Source: Puerhibacterium puerhi (GTDB lineage: Bacteria > Actinomycetota > Actinomycetes > Actinomycetales > Cellulomonadaceae). Taken from it: a stretch of 64,000 nt of DNA. The stretch spans positions 1 to 64,000 of the forward strand of contig NZ_WUWN01000011.1 of NCBI RefSeq assembly GCF_009846865.1, read 5' to 3'. The notes beneath the pieces are model-generated. The model was not told where the DNA came from and did no database searches. It was given only the letters and a program-made list of their open reading frames with translations. Positions 39,036 through 47,816 of this stretch are shown one piece after another (within the stretch, counting starts at the first letter, position 1; each line of letters opens with the position of its first letter). A program made the position numbers and the translations under genes.

Positions 39036-41147
39036 ATGACGTCGTCCGCGCCCGCCGCCGCCAGCGCCACGCTCGACCCCGCCAACCCCTTCGCGACGCC
39101 GTCGCCGCTGCCGTACGGGCTGCCCGACTACGCGGCGGTCCGCGAGGAGCACTACGAGCCGGCGATCCTGGCCGGGATGGCGCAGCAGCGGGCCGAGGTC
39201 GAGGCGATCGCCACCGACCCCGCACCGCCGACGGTCGCCAACACCCTCGAGGCGCTGGAGCGCTCCGGCCGGCTGCTGGACCGCGCCCTGCGCGCGTTCG
39301 GCAACCAGCTCTCGGCCGACGCGACGCCCGGCCTGGAGGACCTCCAGGAGCGCCTGGCGCCCCGGCTGGCCGCGCACGACGACGCCCTGGCGATGGACGC
39401 GCGCCTGTACTCCCGCGCCCGGGCGCTCGCGGACGCCGCGGCGGCGGGCGACCTCGCCCTGGACACCGACACGGCCTACCTCCTCGAGCGCCTCCTGACC
39501 CGGATGCGGCGCGCCGGCGTCGAGCTCGGCGCCGCCGACCAGGAGCGGCTGCGCGCGCTCAACGCCCGGCTGACCACCCTGGAGGCGCAGTTCGGCCGCC
39601 GGCTGCTCGCCGGCGCCAACGCCGCCGCGGTGCTCGTGACGGACCGGGCCGAGCTCGCCGGGCTGCCCGAGGACGCCGTGGCGGGGGCCGCCGCCGCGGC
39701 CGCCGCGCGCGGGCACGAGGGCGCCTGGCTGCTGGAGCTGCAGCTGCCCACCCGCCAGGGCGTGCTCGCGTCGCTGCGCAGCCGTGACCTGCGCGAGCGC
39801 GTGCAGCGGGCGTCGGAGCAGCGCGGCGTCGGCGGCGAGCACGACACCCGCGGGATCGTGCTGGAGATCGCCCGGCTGCGCGCCGAGCGCGCCCGGCTGC
39901 TCGGCTACCCGCACCACGCCGCGTACGTGGCCGAGGACGCCACCGCCCGCACCGCCGACGCCGTGGCGCAGATGCTCGAGCGGCTCGCGCCCGCGGCGGT
40001 CGCGAACGCCCGCGCCGAGGCGAGCGAGCTGCAGGCGCTGCTGCGCGCCACCGAGGGGGAGGGCGCCGAGCTGCGCGCCTCGGACTGGGCCTACCTGTCC
40101 GAGCAGGTGCGCCAGGCGCGGTTCGCGCTGGACGACGCGGCGCTGCGGCCCTACCTGGAGCTGGAGCGGGTGCTGCGCGACGGGGTGTTCGAGGCGGCCC
40201 GCCGGCTCTTCGGGATCTCGCTGGCCGAGCGCACCGACCTGGTGGGCTACCACCCGGACGTGCGGGTCTTCGAGGTGTTCGACTCCCCGGAGCCGGGCGA
40301 GCCCAGCCAGGGGATCGGGCTGTTCCTGGGCGACTGGTACACCCGCGAGTCCAAGCGGGGCGGGGCGTGGATGAACGCCCTGGTCGACCAGAGCCACCTG
40401 CTGGGCGAGCGGCCCGTGGTGGTCAACAACCTCAACGTCGTCAAGCCGCCGGCCGGCGAGCCCACCCTGCTGACCTGGGACGAGGTCACGACGGTCTTCC
40501 ACGAGTTCGGGCACGCGCTGCACGGCCTGCTGTCCGACGTGCGCTACCCGACGCAGTCCGGCACGGCAGTGCCCCGCGACTTCGTCGAGTACCCGTCGCA
40601 GGTCAACGAGATGTGGGCGTGGGAGCCGCAGGTCCTGCGCGGGTTCGCGGTGCACCACCGCACCGGCGAGCCGATGCCCGAGCAGTGGGTGGAGACCATG
40701 CTCGCCTCGCGGCAGTGGGGCGAGGGCTTCGCCACCACCGAGTACCTGGCCGCCGCGCTGCTCGACCAGGCGTGGCACCGCCTGGCGCCCGAGGAGGTCC
40801 CGACGTCGGTCGACGACGTGCTGCCGTTCGAGCAGGCCGCGCTCGAGGCCGCCGGCGTCGCCTACGCACCCGTGCCGCCGCGCTACCGGACCACCTACTA
40901 CAACCACGTCTGGGGCTCCGGGTACGCCGCCGGCTACTACTCGTACATCTGGTCCGAGGTGCTCGACGCCGACACCGGCGAGTGGTACCGCGAGCGCGGC
41001 GGGCTGGCCCGCGCCAACGGCGAGGAGTTCCGCCGTCGGCTGCTGGCCCGCGGCGGCTCCCAGGACCCCATGACGTCGTTCCGCGAGCTGCGCGGACGTG
41101 ACCCCGAGATCACCCCGCTGCTCACCCGCCGCGGACTGGAGGCCTGA
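39036..41147 (+). CDS. M3-family metallopeptidase (peptidyl-dipeptidase Dcp type)
   Basis: A 703-residue cytoplasmic zinc peptidase that trims short peptides. The zinc motif HEFGHALH begins at His489, and the third ligand Glu is in VEYPSQVNEMWAWEP. The C-terminal SGYAAGYYSYIWSEVLDAD is the family substrate-binding loop. Length fits the Dcp/oligopeptidase A group. ATG 39036 follows TTGGAT by six bases, so the gene may be leaderless. The M20 peptidase gene starts five bases after the stop, forming a peptide-degrading operon. Confidence 0.92.
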   Translation: MTSSAPAAASATLDPANPFATPSPLPYGLPDYAAVREEHYEPAILAGMAQQRAEVEAIATDPAPPTVANTLEALERSGRLLDRALRAFGNQLSADATPGLEDLQERLAPRLAAHDDALAMDARLYSRARALADAAAAGDLALDTDTAYLLERLLTRMRRAGVELGAADQERLRALNARLTTLEAQFGRRLLAGANAAAVLVTDRAELAGLPEDAVAGAAAAAAARGHEGAWLLELQLPTRQGVLASLRSRDLRERVQRASEQRGVGGEHDTRGIVLEIARLRAERARLLGYPHHAAYVAEDATARTADAVAQMLERLAPAAVANARAEASELQALLRATEGEGAELRASDWAYLSEQVRQARFALDDAALRPYLELERVLRDGVFEAARRLFGISLAERTDLVGYHPDVRVFEVFDSPEPGEPSQGIGLFLGDWYTRESKRGGAWMNALVDQSHLLGERPVVVNNLNVVKPPAGEPTLLTWDEVTTVFHEFGHALHGLLSDVRYPTQSGTAVPRDFVEYPSQVNEMWAWEPQVLRGFAVHHRTGEPMPEQWVETMLASRQWGEGFATTEYLAAALLDQAWHRLAPEEVPTSVDDVLPFEQAALEAAGVAYAPVPPRYRTTYYNHVWGSGYAAGYYSYIWSEVLDADTGEWYRERGGLARANGEEFRRRLLARGGSQDPMTSFRELRGRDPEITPLLTRRGLEA

Positions 41148-41152
41148 CACCG

Positions 41153-42532
41153 ATGACCGACGAGACGACGACCCCCGCGACCACCCCGGTGACCGCCCCT
41201 GCGACGGCCCCGCCCGCGGCCGCGCACCCGAGCGCCCAGGACGAGGTCGTGGGCATCTGCCGCGACCTGCTGCGGATCGACACCTCGAACTACGGCGACG
41301 ACTCCGGGCCGGGCGAGCGCAAGGCCGCCGAGCTCGTGGCCGAGCTGCTCACCGAGGTGGGCCTCGACGTCGAGGTGTTCGAGTCCCGGCCCGGGCGCAC
41401 CTCCGTGGTGACCCGCATCGCGGGCGCCGACCCGTCCCGGCCGGCGCTCGTGCTGCACGGGCACACCGACGTCGTGCCCGCGATGGCGGCCGACTGGAGC
41501 GTGGACCCGTTCGCCGGCGAGGAGCGCGACGGCCTGCTGTGGGGCCGCGGCGCCGTCGACATGAAGGACATGGACGCGATGATCCTCGCCGTCGTGCGCC
41601 AGATGGTGCGCGAGGGCCGCAAGCCTGCCCGCGACGTCATCGTGGCGATGTTCGCCGACGAGGAGGCGGGCGGCGTGCTCGGCGCCGAGTGGGCGGTCGA
41701 GCACCGGCCCGAGCTGTTCGAGGGCGCCACCGAGGCGATCAGCGAGGTCGGCGGGTTCTCCGTCGAGGTCGGCGGGCGCCGGGCGTACCTGCTGCAGACG
41801 GCGGAGAAGGGGCTGGCCTGGCTGCGCCTGCTCGCCTCCGGCCGGGCCGGCCACGGCTCGGCGGTCAACCACGACAACGCCGTGACGGCGCTGGCCGAGG
41901 CCGTGGCGCGGATCGGCCGGCACCGCTGGCAGACCACGCTGACGCCCACCGTCGAGGCGCTGCTGCGCGGCGTGGCCGACCTCACCGGCCTGCCCTTCGA
42001 CCCGCAGGACGACGGCGCTCTCGACGCGCTCGTGGACGCCCTGGGGCCGGCGCGCCCGTTCGTCGGCGCGACCCTGCGCCACACCGCCAACCCCACCCAG
42101 CTCGACGCGGGGTACAAGGCCAACGTCATCCCGGGCACCGCCAGCGCCGCCGTGGACGTGCGCCTGCTGCCCGGCCACGAGGCCGAGGGCCTGGCCACGC
42201 TGCGCGAGCTCGCCGGGCCGGACGTGCGGTTCGAGCCGATCCACGAGGCGACCGCCCTGGAGGTGCCGTTCTCGGGGTCGCTGGTGGACGCGATGGCCGA
42301 CGCCGTGGTCGCGGAGGACCCGGGCTCGGTGGTGCTGCCGTACATGCTCTCCGGCGGCACCGACAACAAGTCGCTCTCCCGCCTGGGCATCACCGGGTAC
42401 GGGTTCGCGCCGCTGCGCCTGCCGGCCGACCTCGACTTCGTCGCGATGTTCCACGGCGTCGACGAGCGCGTGCCCACCGACGCGCTGCGGTTCGGCACCC
42501 GGGTGCTCGACCGGCTGCTCGCCACCTGCTGA
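41153..42532 (+). CDS. M20-family metallopeptidase
   Basis: A 459-residue zinc-dependent exopeptidase or amidase. Metal and catalytic residues are visible in HGHTDVVP, WGRGAVDMKDMD, ADEEAGGVLG and the late GTDNKSL, with the lid domain holding ASGRAGHGSAVNHDN. The N-terminal ~30 residues are Thr/Ala/Pro-rich and likely flexible. Family members cleave dipeptides, N-acyl amino acids or similar. It is the second gene of the operon with the M3 peptidase, so a role in peptide recycling fits. Confidence 0.88.
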   Translation: MTDETTTPATTPVTAPATAPPAAAHPSAQDEVVGICRDLLRIDTSNYGDDSGPGERKAAELVAELLTEVGLDVEVFESRPGRTSVVTRIAGADPSRPALVLHGHTDVVPAMAADWSVDPFAGEERDGLLWGRGAVDMKDMDAMILAVVRQMVREGRKPARDVIVAMFADEEAGGVLGAEWAVEHRPELFEGATEAISEVGGFSVEVGGRRAYLLQTAEKGLAWLRLLASGRAGHGSAVNHDNAVTALAEAVARIGRHRWQTTLTPTVEALLRGVADLTGLPFDPQDDGALDALVDALGPARPFVGATLRHTANPTQLDAGYKANVIPGTASAAVDVRLLPGHEAEGLATLRELAGPDVRFEPIHEATALEVPFSGSLVDAMADAVVAEDPGSVVLPYMLSGGTDNKSLSRLGITGYGFAPLRLPADLDFVAMFHGVDERVPTDALRFGTRVLDRLLATC

Positions 42533-42609
42533 GGCGCCCCCGACGGGTGGGTGGGGGAGCGGGGTCCCATCATGGACGGCGGCCCCCTCCCCGTCAGTCT
42601 GGAGCACCC

Positions 42610-44349
42610 ATGCCGCACGACGCCGCGACCGGTCCCGAGCCCGCGCCGCAGGGCGAGCCCGAGCCGCAGACCGGGCCCGCGCCCGTGCCGGTCGGCACCG
42701 CCACCCTGCGCGACGTGCGGCGCACCGCCCGGGAGGTCTTCGGGTACGAGTCGCTGCGCCCGGGCCAGGCGGAGGCCATCCGCGCGCTGCTGGACGGGCA
42801 CGACGTGCTGCTCGTGCTGCCCACCGGGGCCGGCAAGTCGGCCGTCTACCAGCTGCCCGGCGTCGAGCTCGACGGGCCCACGCTCGTCGTCTCGCCGCTC
42901 ATCGCGCTCCAGCGCGACCAGGTGCGCTCGCTCCTGGAGGTGGGCGACGAGGACGTCTCGGCGCGGGCCCTGAGCTCGGCGGTGCCGGAGTCCGAGCGGC
43001 GGGCGACGCTCGAGGCGGCCGCGGCCGGCGAGCTGGAGTTCCTCTTCCTCGCCCCGGAGCAGCTCGCCAACGACGAGGTGCTCGACGTCGTGCGCGCCGC
43101 GCGCCCGAGCCTGGTGGCGGTCGACGAGGCGCACTGCGTCTCGGTGTGGGGGCACGACTTCCGGCCCGAGTACCTGCGCCTCGGCGAGCGCATCGACACC
43201 CTCGACCCGCGCCCGCGGGTCATCGCGCTCACCGCCACGGCGTCGCCGCCCGTGCGCGACGACGTCGTGCGGCGCCTGCACCTGCGCGCCGCCGAGGTCA
43301 TCGTGCGCGGCTTCGGCCGCTCCAACCTCGTGCTCGAGGTGGAGCGGGCCCTGACCGAGGACGACAAGGACCGCGCCGTCGTGGACCGCGCCGCCGCCGA
43401 GGTCGAGCGGGCGGCCGCGGCGGCGGGGGCCGGCGAGGGCCCCGGGGGCAACGGCATCGTCTACGTCGCCACCCGGCGGCGCACCACGGAGCTGGCCGAG
43501 GCGCTGGCCGACCGCGGCCTGCGCGCCGCCGCCTACCACGGCGGCATGCGCCGCGCCGAGCGCGACGACACCCAGCACCGGTTCACCGCCGGCGAGGTCG
43601 ACGTCGTCGTCGCGACGTCGGCGTTCGGCATGGGCATCGACAAGCCGGACGTGCGCTTCGTGCTGCACGCGGACGTGCCCGACTCCCCGGACAGCTACTA
43701 CCAGGAGGTCGGCCGGGCGGGCCGCGACGGGCAGGACGCCGCCGCGGTGCTGTTCTACCGGCCCGAGGACCTGGGCCTGCGCCGGTTCTTCGCCGGCGGC
43801 GCGCCGCGCCGCGAGGACCTGCTCGAGGTGGCCCGGGCGCTGGCGGCCGACGGCGCGGGTCGTGGCCGGCGCAGGGCGCCGTCGGGCCTGCCGCGGCGCC
43901 TGGCCAGGCTGCGCTCCCTGGTCGAGGACGCCCGCGCGCTGGCCGGCGCCGACGCGCGGCCGGCCGCCGTCGCCGACGCCGCGGTGGCGCTGGCCGAGGA
44001 GCGGCGACGGATGGACGACTCGCGCGTGGAGATGATGCGCGGCTACGCCGAGACCTCGCAGTGCCGGCTGCAGTACCTGCTGGCGTACCTGGGCGAGGAG
44101 CTCGACGAGCCGTGCGGGCGGTGTGACACCTGCCGCGAGGGCACCGCCGCCGAGCACGACGTCGACGCCGCGGACCGGCCGTTCGCCGTGGGCACCGGCG
44201 TGGTGCACCGCGAGTTCGGCCCCGGCACCGTCATGGGCTACGAGGCCGACGACCGCGTCACCGTGCTGTTCGAGGCCCACGGGTACCGCACCCTGGCGCT
44301 CGCGGTCGTCGAGCACGGGCTGCTGGAGCCGCAGGGGGCCGCGGGGTAG
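42610..44349 (+). CDS. RecQ-like ATP-dependent DNA helicase
   Basis: A 579-residue superfamily-2 helicase. Motif 0 is FGYESLRPGQAEAI, Walker A LPTGAGKS (Lys76), motif II VDEAHCVSVWGHDFR, motif III ALTATASPP, and motif VI YYQEVGRAGRDGQ. The zinc-binding subdomain follows with four Cys (QCRLQYLLAYLGEELDEPCG then RCDTC). Instead of full RQC and HRDC domains it ends in a short beta domain (GTGVVHREFGPGTVMGYEAD) like DUF3553. It unwinds branched DNA during repair. ATG 42610 follows TCTGGAG. It is likely independent of the peptidase operon, 77 bases upstream. Confidence 0.92.
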   Translation: MPHDAATGPEPAPQGEPEPQTGPAPVPVGTATLRDVRRTAREVFGYESLRPGQAEAIRALLDGHDVLLVLPTGAGKSAVYQLPGVELDGPTLVVSPLIALQRDQVRSLLEVGDEDVSARALSSAVPESERRATLEAAAAGELEFLFLAPEQLANDEVLDVVRAARPSLVAVDEAHCVSVWGHDFRPEYLRLGERIDTLDPRPRVIALTATASPPVRDDVVRRLHLRAAEVIVRGFGRSNLVLEVERALTEDDKDRAVVDRAAAEVERAAAAAGAGEGPGGNGIVYVATRRRTTELAEALADRGLRAAAYHGGMRRAERDDTQHRFTAGEVDVVVATSAFGMGIDKPDVRFVLHADVPDSPDSYYQEVGRAGRDGQDAAAVLFYRPEDLGLRRFFAGGAPRREDLLEVARALAADGAGRGRRRAPSGLPRRLARLRSLVEDARALAGADARPAAVADAAVALAEERRRMDDSRVEMMRGYAETSQCRLQYLLAYLGEELDEPCGRCDTCREGTAAEHDVDAADRPFAVGTGVVHREFGPGTVMGYEADDRVTVLFEAHGYRTLALAVVEHGLLEPQGAAG

Positions 44350-44360
44350 CGCCGGGAGGC

Positions 44361-45200
44361 TCAGCCGGCGAGGTCGCGCAGCAGCGCCCGCGTCTCGGCG
44401 ACGTACCCGCCGCCGAACAGCACCGCGTGCACGGCCAGCGGGTACAGCTGGTGCAGCCGGACGCGGTGGCGCCAGCCGCGCGCGAGCGGGTGGGCCGCGG
44501 CGTAGCCGGCCAGGATCTCCGCCAGGTGCGGGGCGCCGAACAGCGCCAGCATCGCCAGGTCCGCCTCGCGGTGGCCGCCGTGCGCGGCCGGGTCGACGAG
44601 CACCGCGCCGTCGGCGGACCACAGCACGTTGCCGGACCACAGGTCGCCGTGCAGCCGGACGGGCGGGTCGTCGGCCGCCGCGCCGGCCAGCCGCGGCAGG
44701 CGGGCGCACACGCGCTCCACGAGCCGCTCGTCGTCCCCGTCGAGCACGCCGCGGGCGCGGCCCTGGGCCAGGACCGGCCGCAGCCGGGCCTCGGCGTAGA
44801 ACTCCGCCCAGGTGGGCCAGGCGCCGCCCGGCATGGGCAGCGGGTCGCCGAGCGGCCCGAAGAACCCCGCCGCGCCCGGGAACCGGGCGGTGTACCCCGG
44901 TGGCAGCGCGCCGAACGCCGGCGCGCCGGCGTCGTGCAGCGCCGCGAGGGCGCCGCCGAACGCCCGCGCCGCGGCGGCGGTGGCCGGGGCGGGCGCGACG
45001 CGCTCGAGGTCTAGGTGGTCGTCGCCGACGCCGAGCACCCGGGCCACGCGCGGGCCGCCCGGGGGCTCGGCGAGCCACGCGAGCCCGGCCGCCTCGCAGG
45101 CGAAGAACCCCGCGGGGGCGCCGCGCCGCGCCTTGCGGAACACGTCGGCCGGCGCGGCGCCGAGCGCCTCGCGGGCACCGGGCGCGGGGCGCTCGCTCAC
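44361..45200 (-). CDS. Fructosamine kinase family protein
   Basis: A 279-residue kinase of the fructosamine-kinase/ketosamine-3-kinase family, with an aminoglycoside-phosphotransferase-like fold. The ATP-binding Lys lies in DVFRKARRG, the catalytic loop is VRLHGDLWSGNVLW and the metal site VLVDPAAHGGHREADLAM. Such enzymes phosphorylate sugar-protein adducts so that they decay, repairing glycation. GTG 45200 overlaps the stop of the DUF5703 gene as GTGA, so the two are coupled. Confidence 0.88.
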   Translation of the reverse strand: MSERPAPGAREALGAAPADVFRKARRGAPAGFFACEAAGLAWLAEPPGGPRVARVLGVGDDHLDLERVAPAPATAAAARAFGGALAALHDAGAPAFGALPPGYTARFPGAAGFFGPLGDPLPMPGGAWPTWAEFYAEARLRPVLAQGRARGVLDGDDERLVERVCARLPRLAGAAADDPPVRLHGDLWSGNVLWSADGAVLVDPAAHGGHREADLAMLALFGAPHLAEILAGYAAAHPLARGWRHRVRLHQLYPLAVHAVLFGGGYVAETRALLRDLAG

Positions 45201-45424
45201 AGGGTCGAGGCGACCTTGATGATCTTGCGCCGGAGCCACACCTTGCGGGTGCCGCCCATGTACAGGCGCGTGCGTGCCAGCTCCCAGCGGCCGTACTCCG
45301 CCTCGTCGGTCAGCAGGCGGCGGGCGTCCGGGACGCTCGTCGTGCGGTCGATGGTCAGGACGCGGTACTCGTACTGGCCGTGGGCGCGCCACGCCGAGGT
45401 CCGCTGATGGTCGGTCGCCGCCAT
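45197..45424 (-). CDS. DUF5703 family protein
   Basis: A 75-residue protein matching the actinobacterial DUF5703 pattern: YEYRVLTIDRTTSVPDARRL, EYGRWELARTRLYMGG and the basic end TRKVWLRRKIIKVASTL. No function is known. ATG 45424 has GGAAGG nine bases upstream. It is read with the fructosamine kinase through a four-base overlap; whether this reflects shared function is unknown. Confidence 0.82.
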   Translation of the reverse strand: MAATDHQRTSAWRAHGQYEYRVLTIDRTTSVPDARRLLTDEAEYGRWELARTRLYMGGTRKVWLRRKIIKVASTL

Positions 45425-45476
45425 CGTCACCGTCCTTCCTCGTGGTTTCCGGTCCCCATTCTGCCCCCGGCGGCGG

Positions 45477-45482
45477 TAGCGT
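45477..45482 (+). promoter_or_regulatory. -10 hexamer TAGCGT, leaderless start of acidic protein gene
   Basis: TAGCGT ends six bases before ATG 45489. Confidence 0.5.
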
Positions 45483-45488
45483 CGGACC

Positions 45489-45803
45489 ATGACCGCAGAC
45501 CCGCGTGCCGCGCTGGACCGTCTCGTCGCTGCGCTCGAGGCGCACTTCACCGCGGTGTCGACCCGCCGCAGCGACGACGACCCCCGGGTCGACGACGCCT
45601 ACGACGTCCTCGCCGACGCCTTCGAGGTGTACGACGACGCGCTGGCGCAGGTCTACGGGGAGGTCACGCCCTTCGTCCTCGAGGAGGAGGACGAGGACGA
45701 CGAGGCGGACGACGACGACAGCGACGACGACGCGGACGACGACTCCGACGACGTCGACGAGCTCGACGAGGACCTCGCGACGGAGCTCGACCGGTCGCGC
45801 TGA
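45489..45803 (+). CDS. Small acidic protein, often annotated as primosomal protein
   Basis: A 104-residue protein. The first ~65 residues form a helical domain (PRAALDRLVAALEAHFTAVS, DPRVDDAYDVLADAFEVYDD); the last ~40 are almost all Asp and Glu. Close relatives are widely labelled primosomal protein in actinobacteria, with no supporting function known to me. It appears leaderless. The polyacidic tail could mimic DNA or bind basic proteins; this is inference. Confidence 0.72.
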   Translation: MTADPRAALDRLVAALEAHFTAVSTRRSDDDPRVDDAYDVLADAFEVYDDALAQVYGEVTPFVLEEEDEDDEADDDDSDDDADDDSDDVDELDEDLATELDRSR

Positions 45804-45840
45804 GCGGCGGGCCCGCCCCGGGCCCCGCCCCGCTCCACCA

Positions 45841-45885
45841 GCGCCCGGGCTACCGGCGCTCGGGCTACCAGCGCTCGGGATACCC
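45841..45885. repeat. 15-bp tandem repeat duplicating a gene end with its stop codon
   Basis: Three diverged copies of GCGCTCGGGCTACCA (45841-45855, 45856-45870, 45871-45885). On the minus strand the first-read copy encodes the last residues of the aldo/keto reductase, Pro-Glu-Arg-Trp; the second includes its TAG stop and repeats the same codons beyond it. Confidence 0.75.
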
Positions 45886-46809
45886 GGCGTCCACGGCGGA
45901 GACGTCGTCGAGCGCCGCGTGCACCTCGGCCGGCAGCTCGAGGTCCGCGGCCGCGAGCGACGTCGCCAGCTGGCGCGGGGTGCGCGCGCCGACGATCGCC
46001 GACGCGACGACGCCCTGCGCCAGGAGCCAGGCCAGCGCGACCTCGGTCGGGGTGCGGCCCAGCCCCTCGGCGGCGGTCGCCACCGCCGCGACCACGGCCG
46101 ACGACGGTGCGTCGAGGTACGGCTCGACGAAGCCCGCCAGGTGCGGCGAGGCCGCGCGGGAGTCCGCCGGCACCGAACGGCGGTACTTGCCGGTCAGCAC
46201 GCCGCGCCCCAGCGGCGACCAGGCCAGCACGCCGACGCCGAGCGCCTCGGCGGCGGGCACCACCTCGCGCTCGATGCCGCGCTGCAGCAGCGAGTACTCG
46301 ACCTCGACGGCCGTGAGGCCGACGCCGTCCGGCTCCAGCAGGCTCGCCGCGCGCGCGGTGGCCCAGCCCGGGTGGTTGGACAGGCCTACGTAGCGCGCGC
46401 GGCCCGAGGCCACCGCGTGCCGCAGCGCGCTGACCGTCTCCTCCAGCGGCGTGCCGGGGTCGGGGGCCGCGGCGACGAAGAGGTCGACGTGGTCGGTGCC
46501 CAGGCGCGCGAGCGAGGCGTCGAGGTCCGCCAGCAGGCTGCCGCGGGAGGCGTCGCCGCGGCCGCCGCCCTTGGTGCACAGCACCACGTCGTCGCGCGCG
46601 ACCTTGCCCTCGAGCAGCGCGCCGATGACGCGCTCGGCCTCGCCGGCGCCGTACGCCGCCGCCGTGTCGATGAACGTGCCGCCGGCGTCGAGGAAGTCGC
46701 GCAGCTGCTCGCCGGCGTCGACCTCGTCGGTGTCCCGGCCCCAGGTCATCGTGCCGAGCCCGAGGCACGACACGCGCAGCCCTGACCTGCCCACCCGCCG
46801 TCGTTCCAT
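45865..46809 (-). CDS. Aldo/keto reductase
   Basis: A 314-residue NADPH-dependent oxidoreductase with the TIM-barrel AKR pattern: [18 protein letters not shown], the catalytic Asp/Tyr in [20 protein letters not shown], Lys in VVLCTKGGG, then GLSNHPGWA and the cofactor loop [14 protein letters not shown]. It reduces aldehydes or ketones; substrate unknown. ATG 46809 is seven bases after a minus-strand TAGCCT, so leaderless. Its 3' end carries a 15-bp tandem repeat that includes the stop codon. Confidence 0.9.
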   Translation of the reverse strand: MERRRVGRSGLRVSCLGLGTMTWGRDTDEVDAGEQLRDFLDAGGTFIDTAAAYGAGEAERVIGALLEGKVARDDVVLCTKGGGRGDASRGSLLADLDASLARLGTDHVDLFVAAAPDPGTPLEETVSALRHAVASGRARYVGLSNHPGWATARAASLLEPDGVGLTAVEVEYSLLQRGIEREVVPAAEALGVGVLAWSPLGRGVLTGKYRRSVPADSRAASPHLAGFVEPYLDAPSSAVVAAVATAAEGLGRTPTEVALAWLLAQGVVASAIVGARTPRQLATSLAAADLELPAEVHAALDDVSAVDAGYPERW

Positions 46810-46888
46810 GCCCCGCAGGCTACCGGCGGCGGCGCGCGGCGGGCCCGCCCGTCCGGGCCCGTCGCACGGCGTGCCCCGCCGCGGCGGG

Positions 46889-46894
46889 TAGGGT
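46889..46894 (+). promoter_or_regulatory. -10 hexamer TAGGGT upstream of uppP
   Basis: TAGGGT lies eight bases before GTG 46903, predicting a transcript that starts at or within a base or two of the start codon. Confidence 0.5.
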
Positions 46895-46902
46895 CGGCGC
46901 TC

Positions 46903-47775
46903 GTGAGTGCGTGGGAAGCGATCTTTCTCGGTCTGGTCCAGGGGCTGACGGAGTTCCTGCCGATCTCCTCGAGCGCGCACCTGCGCATCGTCGGGGAGCT
47001 AATCGGGTCGGACGACCCGGGCGCGGCCTTCACGGCCATCACCCAGATCGGCACCGAGGCGGCGGTCGTCCTGTACTACCGCCGCACGATCCGCGACATC
47101 CTCGTCGCCTGGTGGCGCGCCCTGCGCGGGCGCGACGGCACCGGCTGGCGCGCCCGGATGGGCGCCCACGACGAGCAGGCCCGCATGGCCTGGTACATCG
47201 CCCTGGGCTCGATCCCGATCGTCGTGCTGGGCCTGCTGTTCCAGGACTGGATCGAGACCGGGCTGCGCAACCTCTGGATCACCGTGACCATGCTCGTGGT
47301 GTTCGCGCTGCTGCTCGGCTGGGCCGACAGGGTCGGCGCCCGCCGCCGCACGCTCGACGCGCTGACCCCGCGCCGGGCCCTCGCCTTCGGCCTGGCCCAG
47401 TCGCTCGCCCTCGTGCCCGGCGTCTCGCGCTCGGGCGGCACGATCACCGCCGGCCTGCTGATGGGCTTCACCCGCAAGGCCGCCGCGGACTACTCGTTCC
47501 TGCTGGCCATCCCGGCGGTGCTCGGCTCCGGCCTCTACCAGCTCGCCAAGTCGGTCGGCGAGGGGCCCGCCGAAGGCTCGCCCGGGCCGCTGGCCACCCT
47601 GCTGGCCACGATCGTGGCGTTCGCCGTGGGCTACGTGGTGATCATCGGCTTCCTGAAGATCGTCTCCACCTACTCCTACAAGCCGTTCGTGGTCTACCGG
47701 ATCGTGCTGGCGGCGGTCGTCGTCGTGCTCCTGGTCACCGGCGTGCTGAGCGCCACCTCCGGCATCGTCGTCTGA
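46903..47775 (+). CDS. uppP: Undecaprenyl-diphosphatase UppP (BacA)
   Basis: A 290-residue integral membrane enzyme that dephosphorylates undecaprenyl pyrophosphate, recycling the cell-wall lipid carrier and giving some bacitracin tolerance. The two active-site motifs are [15 protein letters not shown] near the N-terminus and [19 protein letters not shown] in the middle, each with the key Ser/Glu/Arg. About seven helices are visible, with the last at the extreme C-terminus. GTG 46903 has no ribosome site and follows a -10, so it is probably leaderless. mshC follows after 41 bases with its own promoter. Confidence 0.95.
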   Translation: MSAWEAIFLGLVQGLTEFLPISSSAHLRIVGELIGSDDPGAAFTAITQIGTEAAVVLYYRRTIRDILVAWWRALRGRDGTGWRARMGAHDEQARMAWYIALGSIPIVVLGLLFQDWIETGLRNLWITVTMLVVFALLLGWADRVGARRRTLDALTPRRALAFGLAQSLALVPGVSRSGGTITAGLLMGFTRKAAADYSFLLAIPAVLGSGLYQLAKSVGEGPAEGSPGPLATLLATIVAFAVGYVVIIGFLKIVSTYSYKPFVVYRIVLAAVVVVLLVTGVLSATSGIVV

Positions 47776-47804
47776 GCCCGGTCGGGGCCGGCGCCCGCGG
47801 CCGG

Positions 47805-47810
47805 TATCGT
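47805..47810 (+). promoter_or_regulatory. -10 hexamer TATCGT, leaderless start of mshC
   Basis: TATCGT ends six bases before GTG 47817. Confidence 0.5.
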
Positions 47811-47816
47811 GGGCGC

